Assembly (NCBI GenBank): GCA_910589115.1
Contig: CAJUSB010000011.1
Location: 1-45,255, forward strand
Direction of reading: 5' to 3'
Length of the DNA: 45,255 nucleotides
Origin: an uncultured Clostridia bacterium
GTDB lineage: Bacteria > Bacillota > Clostridia > Oscillospirales > Butyricicoccaceae
In this document: piece after piece, positions 22,596 through 31,202 of the stretch
Numbering within the stretch: position 1 is the stretch's first letter
How the letters are laid out: each line of letters opens with the position of its first letter
Notes under the pieces: generated by a model
Databases searched by the model: none
Told to the model about the DNA's origin: nothing
What the model saw: the letters and a program-made list of their open reading frames with translations, nothing else
Program-made: the position numbers and the translations under genes

Positions 22596-23624
22596 ATGCG
22601 TATTTTAGCAATCGAATCTTCCTGCGACGAAACCGCCGCAGCGGTGATAAAAGACGGCAGGCAGATACTTTCAAATATCATTGACTCACAGGCTGAAACC
22701 CATGCACTTTATGGCGGGGTCGTCCCGGAAATCGCTTCACGCGGGCATATGCAGGCGGTTGTGCGTGTGACGGAAGCCGCACTTCGTGAGGCAGAATGCA
22801 CACGTAACGATATTGACGCAGTTGCCGCAACCTGCGCCCCTGGGCTAATCGGCGCGGTTTTAGTCGGAGCGAATTTTGGAAAGGCACTCGCACTTTCTTT
22901 GAACAAGCCTTTTGTCCCGGTGCATCACATCCGGGGGCATATCGCTGCCAATTACCTGATTTATCCAGAGCTGGAACCGCCATTTTTGACACTTGTTGCC
23001 TCCGGCGGACATTCCCTGCTGGTAATGGTACATGGTTATACGGATTTTGAAATCATCGGCGGGACACGTGACGATGCAGCAGGCGAAGCCTTTGACAAAA
23101 CGGCGCGTGTGCTGGGCGCCGGTTATCCGGGCGGTCCGAGGATTGACGCACTCGCCCAAAAAGGCGATCCTAAAAAGTACCGGCTGCCACAGTCCCATGT
23201 GAAGGATGCGCCGCTGGATTTTTCCTTTTCGGGGCTGAAAACCGCAGTTATTAACCTTGTGCACAATGCCGAACAAAAAGGCGAAGAAATTGACCGTGCA
23301 TCGGTTGCCGCCGCTTTTCAGGCCGCAGTTGTGGAAACATTGGTGCCCCGGCTGGGTCTGGCTGTCCGGCAGACGGCTACGGACAAGCTGGTCTGCGCTG
23401 GTGGGGTTGCGGCCAATTCCTCCCTGCGCGCTGCACTGAAACGCCTGGCAGCAGAACAGCACTGTAAACTGTTTTTGCCCCCCCCTGCACTGTGCGGGGA
23501 CAATGCGGCAATGATTGGCGCACAGGCATTTTATGAATTCCAGGCGGGCCATTTGGGGCATTCAGGGCAAAACGCATACGCAACAGCTGAAATCACCGAA
23601 AATATTTGTCAAAAAAACGGTTGA
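22596..23624 (+). CDS. tsaD: tRNA N6-threonylcarbamoyladenosine transferase TsaD
   Basis: A 342-residue ASKHA-fold enzyme that transfers the threonylcarbamoyl group to A37 of ANN-decoding tRNAs, working with TsaB and TsaE. It starts MRILAIESSCDETAAAVIKD, has the Fe/Zn ligands in HIRGH (His111 and His115), the nucleotide site LVASGGHSLL, the FDKTARVLG...YPGGP segment and the late CGDNAAMIG with the third metal ligand Asp. Length is typical. AGAAGGAAAG precedes the ATG. It shares the strand and short gaps with rimI upstream; tsaB and tsaE must lie elsewhere. Confidence 0.97.
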   Translation: MRILAIESSCDETAAAVIKDGRQILSNIIDSQAETHALYGGVVPEIASRGHMQAVVRVTEAALREAECTRNDIDAVAATCAPGLIGAVLVGANFGKALALSLNKPFVPVHHIRGHIAANYLIYPELEPPFLTLVASGGHSLLVMVHGYTDFEIIGGTRDDAAGEAFDKTARVLGAGYPGGPRIDALAQKGDPKKYRLPQSHVKDAPLDFSFSGLKTAVINLVHNAEQKGEEIDRASVAAAFQAAVVETLVPRLGLAVRQTATDKLVCAGGVAANSSLRAALKRLAAEQHCKLFLPPPALCGDNAAMIGAQAFYEFQAGHLGHSGQNAYATAEITENICQKNG

Positions 23625-23631
23625 AAAGCAC

Positions 23632-23660
23632 TGGATTTTTCTTAAAAATTTTAGTACAAT
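23632..23660 (+). promoter_or_regulatory. Promoter of the acn-icd operon
   Basis: TGGATT (23632-23637), 17 bases, then TACAAT (23655-23660), just after the tsaD stop. It would give a leader of about 180 bases before aconitase. Confidence 0.55.
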
Positions 23661-23844
23661 AAAAAGAGCTTTGATTCTGCCCGATACGGGCGGCAAGGCT
23701 CAGAAAAAACAGAATCCGGGCACGCTGCTGCTGCGGCGTGGAGAAGGCTGTGGAAGCCGCCGCTTTCCCGCGAAACGCGATGACACGCGGGAGGCAGCTC
23801 TAATCAGGGGCTGCCTGATGGATTTCACAAGGAGCGATGCAAAT
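23661..23844 (+). promoter_or_regulatory. Structured 5' leader of aconitase, possible regulatory RNA
   Basis: Five nested or consecutive complementary pairs fit in about 145 bases. GATTCTG (23673-23679) pairs with CAGAATC (23710-23716) and encloses CCCG-ATA-CGGG. GCGGCG (23733-23738) pairs with CGCCGC (23758-23763). CCCGCG pairs with CGCGGG (about 23767-23791). AGGCAGC pairs with GCTGCCT (about 23792-23816) just before the ribosome binding site AAGGAG. It matches no riboswitch consensus I know (cobalamin, THF, glutamine, c-di-GMP). There is no T-run, so translational rather than transcriptional control would be expected if it regulates. Confidence 0.45.
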
Positions 23845-25767
23845 ATGGGCATGACGATTGCCGAAAAGATTTTGAAAGCGCATTTGGTGGATGGCGAAAT
23901 GGTGCAGGGCCAGGAAATTGGCCTGCGTATCGATCAGACGCTGACACAGGACGCGACTGGTACAATGGCATACCTCCAGTTTGAGGCAATGGGCGTCGAT
24001 CAGGTTAAAACCGAACGCTCGGTTGCTTACATTGACCATAATACGTTACAGTCGGGCTTTGAAAATGCAGACGACCATAAATATATCGGTTCGGTCGCAA
24101 AGAAGCACGGCATTTATTATTCAAAGGCAGGTAACGGGATCTGCCATCAGGTACATCTGGAACGGTTCGGCGCACCGGGTAAGACGCTGATCGGATCAGA
24201 TTCCCATACGCCTACGGGCGGCGGCATTGGTATGCTCGCCTTTGGCGCCGGCGGACTGGACGTTGCTGTCGCAATGGGCGGCGGCGCGTACTATATCCCG
24301 ATGCCGAAAATGGTGCGCGTTACCCTGACCGGCAAACTTCAGCCGTGGGTTGCCGCAAAGGATATTATTTTAGAGGTTTTGCGGCAGATGACCGTAAAAG
24401 GCGGCGTTGGCAAAATTATCGAATATGCTGGCGAAGGCGTTGCGATGCTGTCCGTTCCTGAACGTGCCACGATAACCAATATGGGTGCAGAACTCGGCGC
24501 AACGACCTCTATTTTCCCCTCTGATGAAGTAACCAAGGCATTTCTGGAAGCACAGGGCCGTGGGGATGTTTATGCCCCGCTTTCCTCTGATCCAGACGCA
24601 GTATATGACGAAGAATACACCGTTGCTCTGGATACGCTTGCACCGCTTGCAGCTGCTCCGCATATGCCGGATAATGTTGCCAGCATTGCCGAGCTGGGCG
24701 CGATTCCGGTCAATCAGTGCTGTATCGGTTCGTGCACCAATTCATCCTACTATGATATGATGAAGGTTGCTGCGATTTTGAAGGGCAAGCACATCCATCC
24801 GGATGTATCGCTGACCATTAGCCCCGGTTCCATGCAGGTTTTCAATATGCTCGCGAAAAACGGTGCTTTGTCAGATATTATTTCAGCGGGTGCGCGTATC
24901 CTTGAATGTGCCTGCGGCCCCTGCATCGGTATGGGACAGTCTCCAGAATCGGCCGGTGTTTCCCTGCGTACCTTCAACCGCAACTTTGAGGGACGTTCCG
25001 GGACACAGGATGCGAAAATTTATCTGGTTTCCCCGGAAACTGCTGCGGCATCCGCATTGACAGGCGTATTGACCGACCCGCGCACGCTTGGCGAAATGCC
25101 GGTTATTGAAATGCCTGCGCATTTTGATATTAACGACAGCATGATCCTTCCCCCGTCCGAGCACCCGGAAACGGTTGAGGTTCAGCGCGGCCCCAATATC
25201 AAGCCTTTCCCGCTGGGCGAAGCGCTCCCGGACAGCTACAGCGGCAAAATCGTCCTGAAAACTGAGGATAATATTACGACAGATCATATCCTTCCAGCAG
25301 GCTCCAAGCTGTTGCCCTACCGTTCTAATATCCCGTATTATTCCAATTACTGCTTTATCAATGTTGATCCGAAGTTCCCGTCCCGCTGCCAGGAACAGGG
25401 CGGCGGTGTAATTATCGGCGGTTCCAACTACGGGCAGGGTTCCTCGCGTGAGCACGCGGCACTGGTGCCGTTGTATCTCGGCGTTCGGGCCGTTCTGGCA
25501 AAGTCTTTTGCACGGATTCATAAGGCGAATCTTGTAAATTCCGGCATTGTACCGCTGACCTTTGCTGATCCGGCGGATTATGACGCTGTGGAGCTGCTTG
25601 GCATGATCTCCTTCCCCAACCTGCGGGCCGAGATTTCCGCGGGCGGACAGGTGACAGTACAGGCTGGCGGCAAGACCTTTATGGCTGACTGTGATGTATC
25701 TGACCGTCAGCGCGGCGCACTGCTCGCGGGCGGAACGCTGAACTACGCCAAACAGCAATCGAAATAA
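23845..25767 (+). CDS. acnA: Aconitate hydratase
   Basis: A 640-residue [4Fe-4S] enzyme that isomerises citrate to isocitrate. The cluster cysteines are in CCIGSCTNS (near residue 295) and CACGPCIG (near 353-360). Substrate-binding blocks are GSDSHTPTGGG (near 113), TTDHILPAGSK and GGSNYGQGSSREHAAL (swivel domain, near 530). Length and motifs fit the compact clostridial/mitochondrial-type aconitase rather than the roughly 900-residue AcnA/AcnB forms. AAGGAG lies about ten bases before the chosen ATG; the frame is open far upstream into the leader and tsaD but without protein resemblance. With icd, 29 bases on, it forms the oxidative branch from citrate to 2-oxoglutarate. No citrate synthase is in the window. 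Confidence 0.95.
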   Translation: MGMTIAEKILKAHLVDGEMVQGQEIGLRIDQTLTQDATGTMAYLQFEAMGVDQVKTERSVAYIDHNTLQSGFENADDHKYIGSVAKKHGIYYSKAGNGICHQVHLERFGAPGKTLIGSDSHTPTGGGIGMLAFGAGGLDVAVAMGGGAYYIPMPKMVRVTLTGKLQPWVAAKDIILEVLRQMTVKGGVGKIIEYAGEGVAMLSVPERATITNMGAELGATTSIFPSDEVTKAFLEAQGRGDVYAPLSSDPDAVYDEEYTVALDTLAPLAAAPHMPDNVASIAELGAIPVNQCCIGSCTNSSYYDMMKVAAILKGKHIHPDVSLTISPGSMQVFNMLAKNGALSDIISAGARILECACGPCIGMGQSPESAGVSLRTFNRNFEGRSGTQDAKIYLVSPETAAASALTGVLTDPRTLGEMPVIEMPAHFDINDSMILPPSEHPETVEVQRGPNIKPFPLGEALPDSYSGKIVLKTEDNITTDHILPAGSKLLPYRSNIPYYSNYCFINVDPKFPSRCQEQGGGVIIGGSNYGQGSSREHAALVPLYLGVRAVLAKSFARIHKANLVNSGIVPLTFADPADYDAVELLGMISFPNLRAEISAGGQVTVQAGGKTFMADCDVSDRQRGALLAGGTLNYAKQQSK

Positions 25768-25796
25768 AAAGCAGTGATTCAGGAGGACAAAATATT

Positions 25797-26951
25797 ATGA
25801 TTTCAGAAGAAATCCGCGCGAAATTTGAGGAAGTAATCGAAAGCCAGCTTGCCCGCATTGAGGACATGAAGTCACAGGGCGACTTTATTGATTATACAAA
25901 GCTTGATAAAATTATTATTGGTGTCTGTGGCGGCGATGGAATTGGCCCCATGATTACCGGCATGGCGCAGCACGCGCTTGAAGCGCTGCTTGCTGACAAG
26001 GTAAAGGCTGGCAAAGTGGAATTCCGGACGATTGACGGGCTTACCATTGAGCGCCGTGCCGAGCTGGGCTGTGCGATTCCGCCCGACACGCTCGAAGAGC
26101 TCAAGGCGTGCCATGTTATTTTGAAGGGCCCCACTACAACCCCGCGTGCGGGCGACCCGTGGCCGAATGTAGAATCTGCAAATGTAGCTATGCGCAAGGC
26201 GCTTGACCTGTTTGCAAACGTGCGTCCGGTCAAGGTTCCTTCTCTTGGCATTGACTGGACCTTCTACCGTGAAAACACCGAAGGCGGGTATGCGGTTGGA
26301 TCGAAGGGGATGCAGGTCGGCGACGATCTTTTCGTTGATTTTACGGTAGCCACCTCCCAGGGGTGCGAGCGCATTGCGCGGCTTGCTTTCGACTATGCGC
26401 GCAAGACTGGGAAAAACCGTGTTTCATGTGTTACGAAGGCCAATATTATTAAGACCACGGACGGTAAATTCCTGAAAACCTGCCAGAAGGTAGCGGAGGA
26501 ATATCCGGAGGTCGAATTTGACGACTGGTATATTGACATTATGACGGCCAAGCTGCTTGACGACAAGCGCCGCCGTGATTTTAAGGTTGTGGTACTGCCC
26601 AATCTTTACGGTGATATCATCACTGACGAAGCGGCAGAGATCCAGGGCGGCGTTGGCACGGCGGGCTCTGCGAACATCGGCAAGCGCTACGCAATGTTTG
26701 AAGCGATTCACGGTTCTGCGCCGCGCATGGTGCAGGAAGGCCGTGCGAAATACGCTGATCCTTCCTCGGTCCTGCGAGCATCGGTCATGCTGCTGGAGCA
26801 CATCGGCGAAGTCGAACTTGCGAACAAGCTCGACCGTGCGCTCGACATCTGCATGTTTGAGCAGCCGAAATACGTCCTCACCGGCCGTGACACGGGCGCA
26901 ACGGCAGAGGAATTCACCAACTATGTACTCGAAACAATCGCAAGCCTCTAA
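25797..26951 (+). CDS. icd: Isocitrate dehydrogenase, isocitrate/isopropylmalate dehydrogenase family
   Basis: A 384-residue beta-decarboxylating dehydrogenase that turns isocitrate into 2-oxoglutarate. It has the N-terminal GGDGIGP nucleotide loop (about 44-50), the Arg-rich substrate helix NVESANVAMRKALDLFANVR, RENTEGGYAVG, the catalytic Lys in TKANIIKTTDGKF, the Mg-binding Asp in IITDEAAEIQGG and the EAIHGSAPR adenine loop. The family also contains 3-isopropylmalate and homoisocitrate dehydrogenases; pairing with aconitase and no leu genes favours isocitrate. The cofactor (NAD or NADP) cannot be fixed by eye. AGGAGG precedes the ATG. The likely role is glutamate supply. Confidence 0.9.
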   Translation: MISEEIRAKFEEVIESQLARIEDMKSQGDFIDYTKLDKIIIGVCGGDGIGPMITGMAQHALEALLADKVKAGKVEFRTIDGLTIERRAELGCAIPPDTLEELKACHVILKGPTTTPRAGDPWPNVESANVAMRKALDLFANVRPVKVPSLGIDWTFYRENTEGGYAVGSKGMQVGDDLFVDFTVATSQGCERIARLAFDYARKTGKNRVSCVTKANIIKTTDGKFLKTCQKVAEEYPEVEFDDWYIDIMTAKLLDDKRRRDFKVVVLPNLYGDIITDEAAEIQGGVGTAGSANIGKRYAMFEAIHGSAPRMVQEGRAKYADPSSVLRASVMLLEHIGEVELANKLDRALDICMFEQPKYVLTGRDTGATAEEFTNYVLETIASL

Positions 26952-26971
26952 GCAATCCCCATGCAGTGACT

Positions 26972-27016
26972 GGCAGGCGGTGCGGCCCCTCTGGCTGCGC
27001 TGCCTGCCTTTTCCTT
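26972..27016 (+). terminator. Terminator of the acn-icd operon
   Basis: GGCAGGC (26972-26978) pairs with GCCTGCC (27002-27008), with further pairing inside, and TTTTCCTT follows. It lies 20 bases past the icd stop and just before repeat copy R5. Confidence 0.6.
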
Positions 27017-27027
27017 CCCTCGCCGGG

Positions 27028-27242
27028 GGGCGTCCTCCTCGGACAGCGGCAGGGCGCTGCCCTGCACCCGCGCACTCCGCGGCGCGCGCCAGAGGGCGCT
27101 GCCCTCTGGACTCCCGCTGGGGTCAATGACCCCAGACCCTGAGATGCTGACGCATCTCTATTTCGCCTGCGGGCGGGATTTGGTGCGGTGATGATGGTTC
27201 ATGCAGCAGTGACCGGCCCACCAAAAGGCGGGCGGGCCGGTC
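27028..27242 (+). repeat. Mosaic GC-rich hairpin element, copy R5 (most complete)
   Basis: Between icd and the desulfurase gene. Modules: GCTGCCCTGCACCCGC (27056-27071); CCAGAGGGC-GCT-GCCCTCTGG (27089-27109) plus ACTCCC; CTGGGGTCA/TGACCCCAG (27117-27135); GAGATGC-TGAC-GCATCTC (27141-27158), with the same TGAC loop as R2; CGCCTGCGGGCGGGA; a variable piece; and a terminal hairpin ACCGGCCC/GGGCCGGT holding CCAAAAGG. It shows the full module order of the family. Confidence 0.8.
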
Positions 27243-27263
27243 GGCAGGCTGCTGATAAAGGGC

Positions 27264-27292
27264 TTGCAAATCCAGGGTTTTTATCCTATAAT
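27264..27292 (+). promoter_or_regulatory. Promoter of the desulfurase-thiI operon
   Basis: TTGCAA (27264-27269), 17 bases, then TATAAT (27287-27292), 33 bases before the GTG start and immediately after repeat copy R5. Confidence 0.8.
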
Positions 27293-27325
27293 AGATACGG
27301 TATTCTTACAACAGGAGGATTTCCC

Positions 27326-28450
27326 GTGCACTATCTTGACAACTCTGCAACAACCCCTGTACTCCGTGAAGCTGCTGAACGCGCATTTCAAGTGATGACT
27401 GCGGATTTCGGCAACCCTTCCAGCCAGCACAAAATGGGGATTGAGGCTGCACATATTTTGAAAGAAAGCCGCGAAACAGTATCAGATGCGCTGCATGTCA
27501 CGCCGGGAGAAATTATTTTTACTTCCTGCGGTACAGAAAGTACAAATATGGCGCTTTGGGGTGCGGCACGGCGACGGAAAAAAGGGCATATCCTCACGAC
27601 TGCTATTGAACACGCTGCGACCCTTTCCTGCTGCAAACGCCTTGAACAGGAAGGGTTCTCTGTCACCTATCTCATGCCAGACAGTTCCGGGCATATTTCT
27701 GCCGCCGATTTTGCGGATGCGCTGCAAGATAATACCATACTGGCAAGCATGATGTTAGTGAACAATGAAACTGGTGTGCGCCTCCCCGTAGAAGAATGCG
27801 GGCGTATCCTGAAACGCCGCTGCCCAGAGGCATTATTCCACATTGACGCAGTGCAGGGGCTTTTCCGTGTGCCGCTGACCCCTTCCAAATGGGCCTGTGA
27901 TGTCATGAGTATCAGCGGACATAAAATCGGTGCCCCAAAAGGCATTGGGGCGCTGTACCTGAAAAAAGGGCTGCATCTCTCTCCCCTGCTGCATGGGGGC
28001 GGACAGGAAAATGGGCTGCGTTCCGGCACGGAGGCACTGCCTAATATTGCAGCTTTTGGCACAGCTTGCCAGCTGCGGGCGGCTTCCTTTGCGGAGGATG
28101 TGCGTCATGTCACTGCGTTAAAAGAGTCCCTGCTTGTCGGTCTGCGTGCCCGGCTTCCCTGGGTTCTGGTGAACGGTGATGGAGAGATCCCGCATGTGAT
28201 CAGTTTATCCCTTCCGGGCTGCAAAAGCGAGGTTGTACTGCGCATTCTGGAAAGTGATGATATATTTGTTTCCGCCGGTTCGGCTTGTTCCAGAGGGAAG
28301 GAAAGTCATGTACTCCGGGCAATGGGACTGGACAAGGCCAGGATTGACAGTGCCATTCGTGTCTCTTTTGCGCCGTTTAATACAGATGAAGATGTAAAAG
28401 CGCTGCTGGATGGTCTGGAAAAGGCTTCCGCAGCACTTAAAAGGGGATGA
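27326..28450 (+). CDS. Cysteine desulfurase (NifS/NifZ-like), partner of ThiI
   Basis: A 374-residue PLP enzyme that releases sulfur from cysteine as a persulfide. It begins HYLDNSATTPV after the initiator and has FTSCGTESTNMAL (phosphate-cup region), SGHKIGAPKG with the PLP-binding Lys (near 200), and SAGSACSRGKESHVL with the catalytic Cys on the mobile loop (near 322). The start is a GTG at 27326 set by ACAGGAGGA; the frame is open upstream only through repeat R5. It ends four bases before thiI, the arrangement of Bacillus nifZ-thiI, so its main role is probably to supply sulfur for 4-thiouridine in tRNA. Confidence 0.93.
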   Translation: MHYLDNSATTPVLREAAERAFQVMTADFGNPSSQHKMGIEAAHILKESRETVSDALHVTPGEIIFTSCGTESTNMALWGAARRRKKGHILTTAIEHAATLSCCKRLEQEGFSVTYLMPDSSGHISAADFADALQDNTILASMMLVNNETGVRLPVEECGRILKRRCPEALFHIDAVQGLFRVPLTPSKWACDVMSISGHKIGAPKGIGALYLKKGLHLSPLLHGGGQENGLRSGTEALPNIAAFGTACQLRAASFAEDVRHVTALKESLLVGLRARLPWVLVNGDGEIPHVISLSLPGCKSEVVLRILESDDIFVSAGSACSRGKESHVLRAMGLDKARIDSAIRVSFAPFNTDEDVKALLDGLEKASAALKRG

Positions 28451-28454
28451 GCTT

Positions 28455-29621
28455 ATGCAGGAAGTATTATTATGCAAATGCGGTGAAATCGTACTCAAGG
28501 GGCTTAACCGAAAGGCTTTTGAGGATCGTTTGGTTGCAAATCTTCGCCGCCGGGTACGCCGGATTGCAAACTGCCCGGTTTCTTTGCGGCAATCGGTATT
28601 ATTTGTTGAAATCCCGGAAGGGGTCGATGCAGACGCGGTGGTGGAAGAAGTCCGGCGGGTATTCGGGCTTGCATCTATCTGCCGGGCGGCTGTCTGCGAA
28701 AAAACGCTGGAATCCATTCTCGAAACGGCTTCCGGCTATTTGGCTGATGAAATTGCATTCGCCCATTCTTTTAAGGTTGAGACCAAGCGGGCGGACAAAA
28801 AATTTCCGATGACTTCTATCGGCGTATCTCAGCACATCGGCGGGGAGCTGCATCAGCGTTTCCCAGCGCTGCGCCCGGATATGCATCATCCAGAGTTGAC
28901 TGTGCATGTGGAGATCCGGGAACAATATGCATTTGTGCACGCTGGCCCTACCCCCGGCGCAGGTGGAATGCCAATCGGAGCCAATGGCCGGGCGGCACTG
29001 CTGCTGTCAGGCGGAATTGACTCCCCTGTTGCGGGTTATATGATGGCAAAGCGCGGATTGGAATTAGTCGGAATCCATTTTTTCAGTTATCCGTATACCT
29101 CCGAACGTGCAAAGGAAAAGGTACTTGAGCTTGGAAAAATACTGACGCGTTATGTCGGTCGTATGCCGGTTCTGGTTGTACCGTTCACGAAGATTCAGGA
29201 GGCCATTCGTGATAACTGCCGGGAAGAATTGTTTACGATTATTATGCGGCGGTTTATGATGCGTCTCTCTGACCGGCTGGCGGCAGAATACAGCTGCGGC
29301 GGACTGATTACCGGCGAAAGCCTCGGCCAAGTCGCAAGCCAAACCATGCCTGCTATGGCAGTGACCGAAGCCGTATGCGAATTGCCGGTATTCCGCCCAC
29401 TGATTGGCATGGACAAGGAAGAAATTGTACAGATTGCCCGCAAAATCGACACCTTTGAAACCTCTATCCTTCCCTATGAGGATTGCTGCACGGTCTTTAC
29501 GCCCAAGCATCCGAACATCCGTCCCAATCTTGTAAAAGTGCTTGAGGCAGAATCCCATCTTGCAGTGGATTCGCTGGTAGAGGACGCGTTTTCTGATGTG
29601 GAACGAATTATTCTTGGTTAA
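28455..29621 (+). CDS. thiI: tRNA 4-thiouridine synthase ThiI
   Basis: A 388-residue enzyme that adenylates U8 of tRNA and replaces its oxygen with sulfur. N-terminal ferredoxin-like and THUMP domains (to about 165) are followed by the PP-loop ATP pyrophosphatase (LLSGGIDSPVAGYMMAKRG, near 182-200) and the conserved YPYTSERAKEKV and GESLGQVASQT blocks. There is no C-terminal rhodanese domain, as in Bacillus, so sulfur should come straight from the desulfurase encoded just upstream. AAGGGGATGAG precedes the ATG. No clear terminator follows; the cinA promoter begins within 20 bases. Confidence 0.95.
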   Translation: MQEVLLCKCGEIVLKGLNRKAFEDRLVANLRRRVRRIANCPVSLRQSVLFVEIPEGVDADAVVEEVRRVFGLASICRAAVCEKTLESILETASGYLADEIAFAHSFKVETKRADKKFPMTSIGVSQHIGGELHQRFPALRPDMHHPELTVHVEIREQYAFVHAGPTPGAGGMPIGANGRAALLLSGGIDSPVAGYMMAKRGLELVGIHFFSYPYTSERAKEKVLELGKILTRYVGRMPVLVVPFTKIQEAIRDNCREELFTIIMRRFMMRLSDRLAAEYSCGGLITGESLGQVASQTMPAMAVTEAVCELPVFRPLIGMDKEEIVQIARKIDTFETSILPYEDCCTVFTPKHPNIRPNLVKVLEAESHLAVDSLVEDAFSDVERIILG

Positions 29622-29639
29622 TTTATGATTATATTTTGA

Positions 29640-29668
29640 TTGACTTTCGGGTGTGTTGATTGTATACT
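29640..29668 (+). promoter_or_regulatory. Promoter of cinA
   Basis: TTGACT (29640-29645), 17 bases, then TATACT (29663-29668). The leader to the ATG is about 80 bases. Confidence 0.8.
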
Positions 29669-29756
29669 GACTTCAGAGGCGAGATTCGTCCATCTCAATA
29701 AAACAGAATCCACGGTTTCTCGTAACCCTTGAATGGAAGAAAGAAGGCTATTTGTT

Positions 29757-31001
29757 ATGAATGCAGAACTGATTGCTGTCGGCACGGAAATCCTGCTGGG
29801 AGATATCGTCAATACGGATGCACAGGTGATCTCCCAGGGACTGAGCGAGCTTGGCATTGATGTTTTTTACCAAACCGTAGTCGGGGATAATCCGGAGCGT
29901 TTGGAACGCGTGATCCGGGAGGCTGCAGACCGTGCTGATATCATTATTACGACCGGAGGACTGGGGCCCACGCTGGATGACCTGACCAAAGAAACCCTTG
30001 CACGGGTATTCGGGAAAGAAATGGAGCTTGACGGTTCCTCTTTAGAGCGCATCCGCACCTTTTTTGACCGCATCGGCCGTGAAATGACGCCAAATAACGA
30101 AAAACAGGCCTGGCTTCCCAAGGGCTGCACGGTATTTGTAAACGAATGGGGCACCGCGCCAGGCTGCGCGTTTGAGGCCAACGGCAAGCATGTCATTATG
30201 TTGCCCGGCCCTCCGCGCGAATGTGAACCAATGTTCCGTCAATGTGCGATGCCCTATCTGTATCCGTTGGCGGGCGGCTGCATTGTTTCGCGCAATATCC
30301 GTGTGTTTGGGTTAGGGGAATCTGCAATGGAATCCCGTCTGCATGACCTGATGGAATCTATGCACAATCCAACGATTGCACCCTATGCCAAGGTCAGCGA
30401 GTGTTTTGCCCGTGTCACCGCAAAAGCAGACAGTACAGAAGCCGCCGAGGCGTTGCTTGCGCCAGTCGTTGACCAGGTTGCCGCTATGCTTGGTGAGGAC
30501 GTATACGGGATTGATGTGGACTCTTTGGAACAGGTCGTTGGTGACGGCCTCCGTGCACGCGGGCTGACCCTTGCCGTCGCTGAAAGCTGCACGGGCGGAC
30601 TGCTCTCCAAACGCATTACCGATGTGGCCGGATGCTCCGATTATTATTTGGGCGGCGTATGCTCCTATTCCAACGCTGTGAAAAGAAATGTGCTTGGCGT
30701 CCGTGCCGAGACCTTGGAGCAATATGGGGCCGTTTCACAAGAGACTGCCGAAGAAATGGCGGCAGGCGTAGCCCATGCACTTGGTTCCGATGTCGGCGTA
30801 GGCATCACCGGGATTGCAGGACCCGGCGGCGGTACAGATGAAAAACCCACAGGACTGGTATATATCAGTATTTTTTTCAATGGGGAATGCAATACCCGCC
30901 GCACAGTCAATACCTTTGGCCGTGACCGTGTCAGAAATCAGGCTGCATCTACAGCACTCGATATGATTCGCCGCTATATCCTGTCGGAAAACTTGCACTA
31001 A
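29757..31001 (+). CDS. cinA: CinA family protein (ADP-ribose pyrophosphatase/nicotinamide-nucleotide amidase)
   Basis: A 414-residue two-domain protein. The N-terminal molybdopterin-binding-like (COG1058) domain has GTEILLGDIVNTDA and TTGGLGPTLDDLTKE. The C-terminal domain (about 250-410) has AESCTGGLLSKRITDVAGCS and ITGIAGPGGGT, the nicotinamide-nucleotide amidase core used in pyridine nucleotide salvage; in some bacteria the gene is competence-induced. The ATG at 29757 has GAAAGAAGG before it; an ATG eight codons upstream has no site. It ends at a strong terminator and no recA follows, unlike the common cinA-recA order. Confidence 0.94.
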   Translation: MNAELIAVGTEILLGDIVNTDAQVISQGLSELGIDVFYQTVVGDNPERLERVIREAADRADIIITTGGLGPTLDDLTKETLARVFGKEMELDGSSLERIRTFFDRIGREMTPNNEKQAWLPKGCTVFVNEWGTAPGCAFEANGKHVIMLPGPPRECEPMFRQCAMPYLYPLAGGCIVSRNIRVFGLGESAMESRLHDLMESMHNPTIAPYAKVSECFARVTAKADSTEAAEALLAPVVDQVAAMLGEDVYGIDVDSLEQVVGDGLRARGLTLAVAESCTGGLLSKRITDVAGCSDYYLGGVCSYSNAVKRNVLGVRAETLEQYGAVSQETAEEMAAGVAHALGSDVGVGITGIAGPGGGTDEKPTGLVYISIFFNGECNTRRTVNTFGRDRVRNQAASTALDMIRRYILSENLH

Positions 31002-31025
31002 CATAATTACTAAAGAATTTCAAAA

Positions 31026-31066
31026 AAATGTCCGGTAATTTATGAAAATTACTGGACATTTGTTTT
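31026..31066 (+). terminator. Terminator of cinA
   Basis: AAATGTCCGGTAATTT (31026-31041) pairs with AAATTACTGGACATTT (31046-31061) with one G-U, and GTTTTTA follows. Its descending arm contains the -35 box of the glgB promoter. Confidence 0.85.
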
Positions 31067-31081
31067 TAATTGTTGTATACT
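31053..31081 (+). promoter_or_regulatory. Promoter of the glgBCDA cluster
   Basis: TGGACA (31053-31058), 17 bases, then TATACT (31076-31081). The -35 lies inside the cinA terminator stem. The leader of about 115 bases has a hairpin CGCAAAAA/TTTTTGCG shortly before the ribosome binding site. Confidence 0.7.
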
Positions 31082-31202
31082 ATACCTAGTAAGACTGTGC
31101 AGAGTGACGGCGTAATCTTGCGATATCCACAAAGAATGACGCAATAATTGCCGTGAATCGCAAAAAGAGCGCATTTTTGCGCAGAATCGAGGAGTGAAAC
31201 AG

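Noticed and set aside
23515..23844. Fusion of a tsaD-overlapping frame to aconitase
   Set aside because: The upstream part is out of frame with tsaD and shows no protein similarity. Aconitase has its own ribosome binding site at 23829-23834, and the leader is better explained as structured RNA.
23661..23844. Cobalamin, THF or glutamine riboswitch before aconitase
   Set aside because: The conserved boxes of these classes are absent; only the general presence of helices can be supported.
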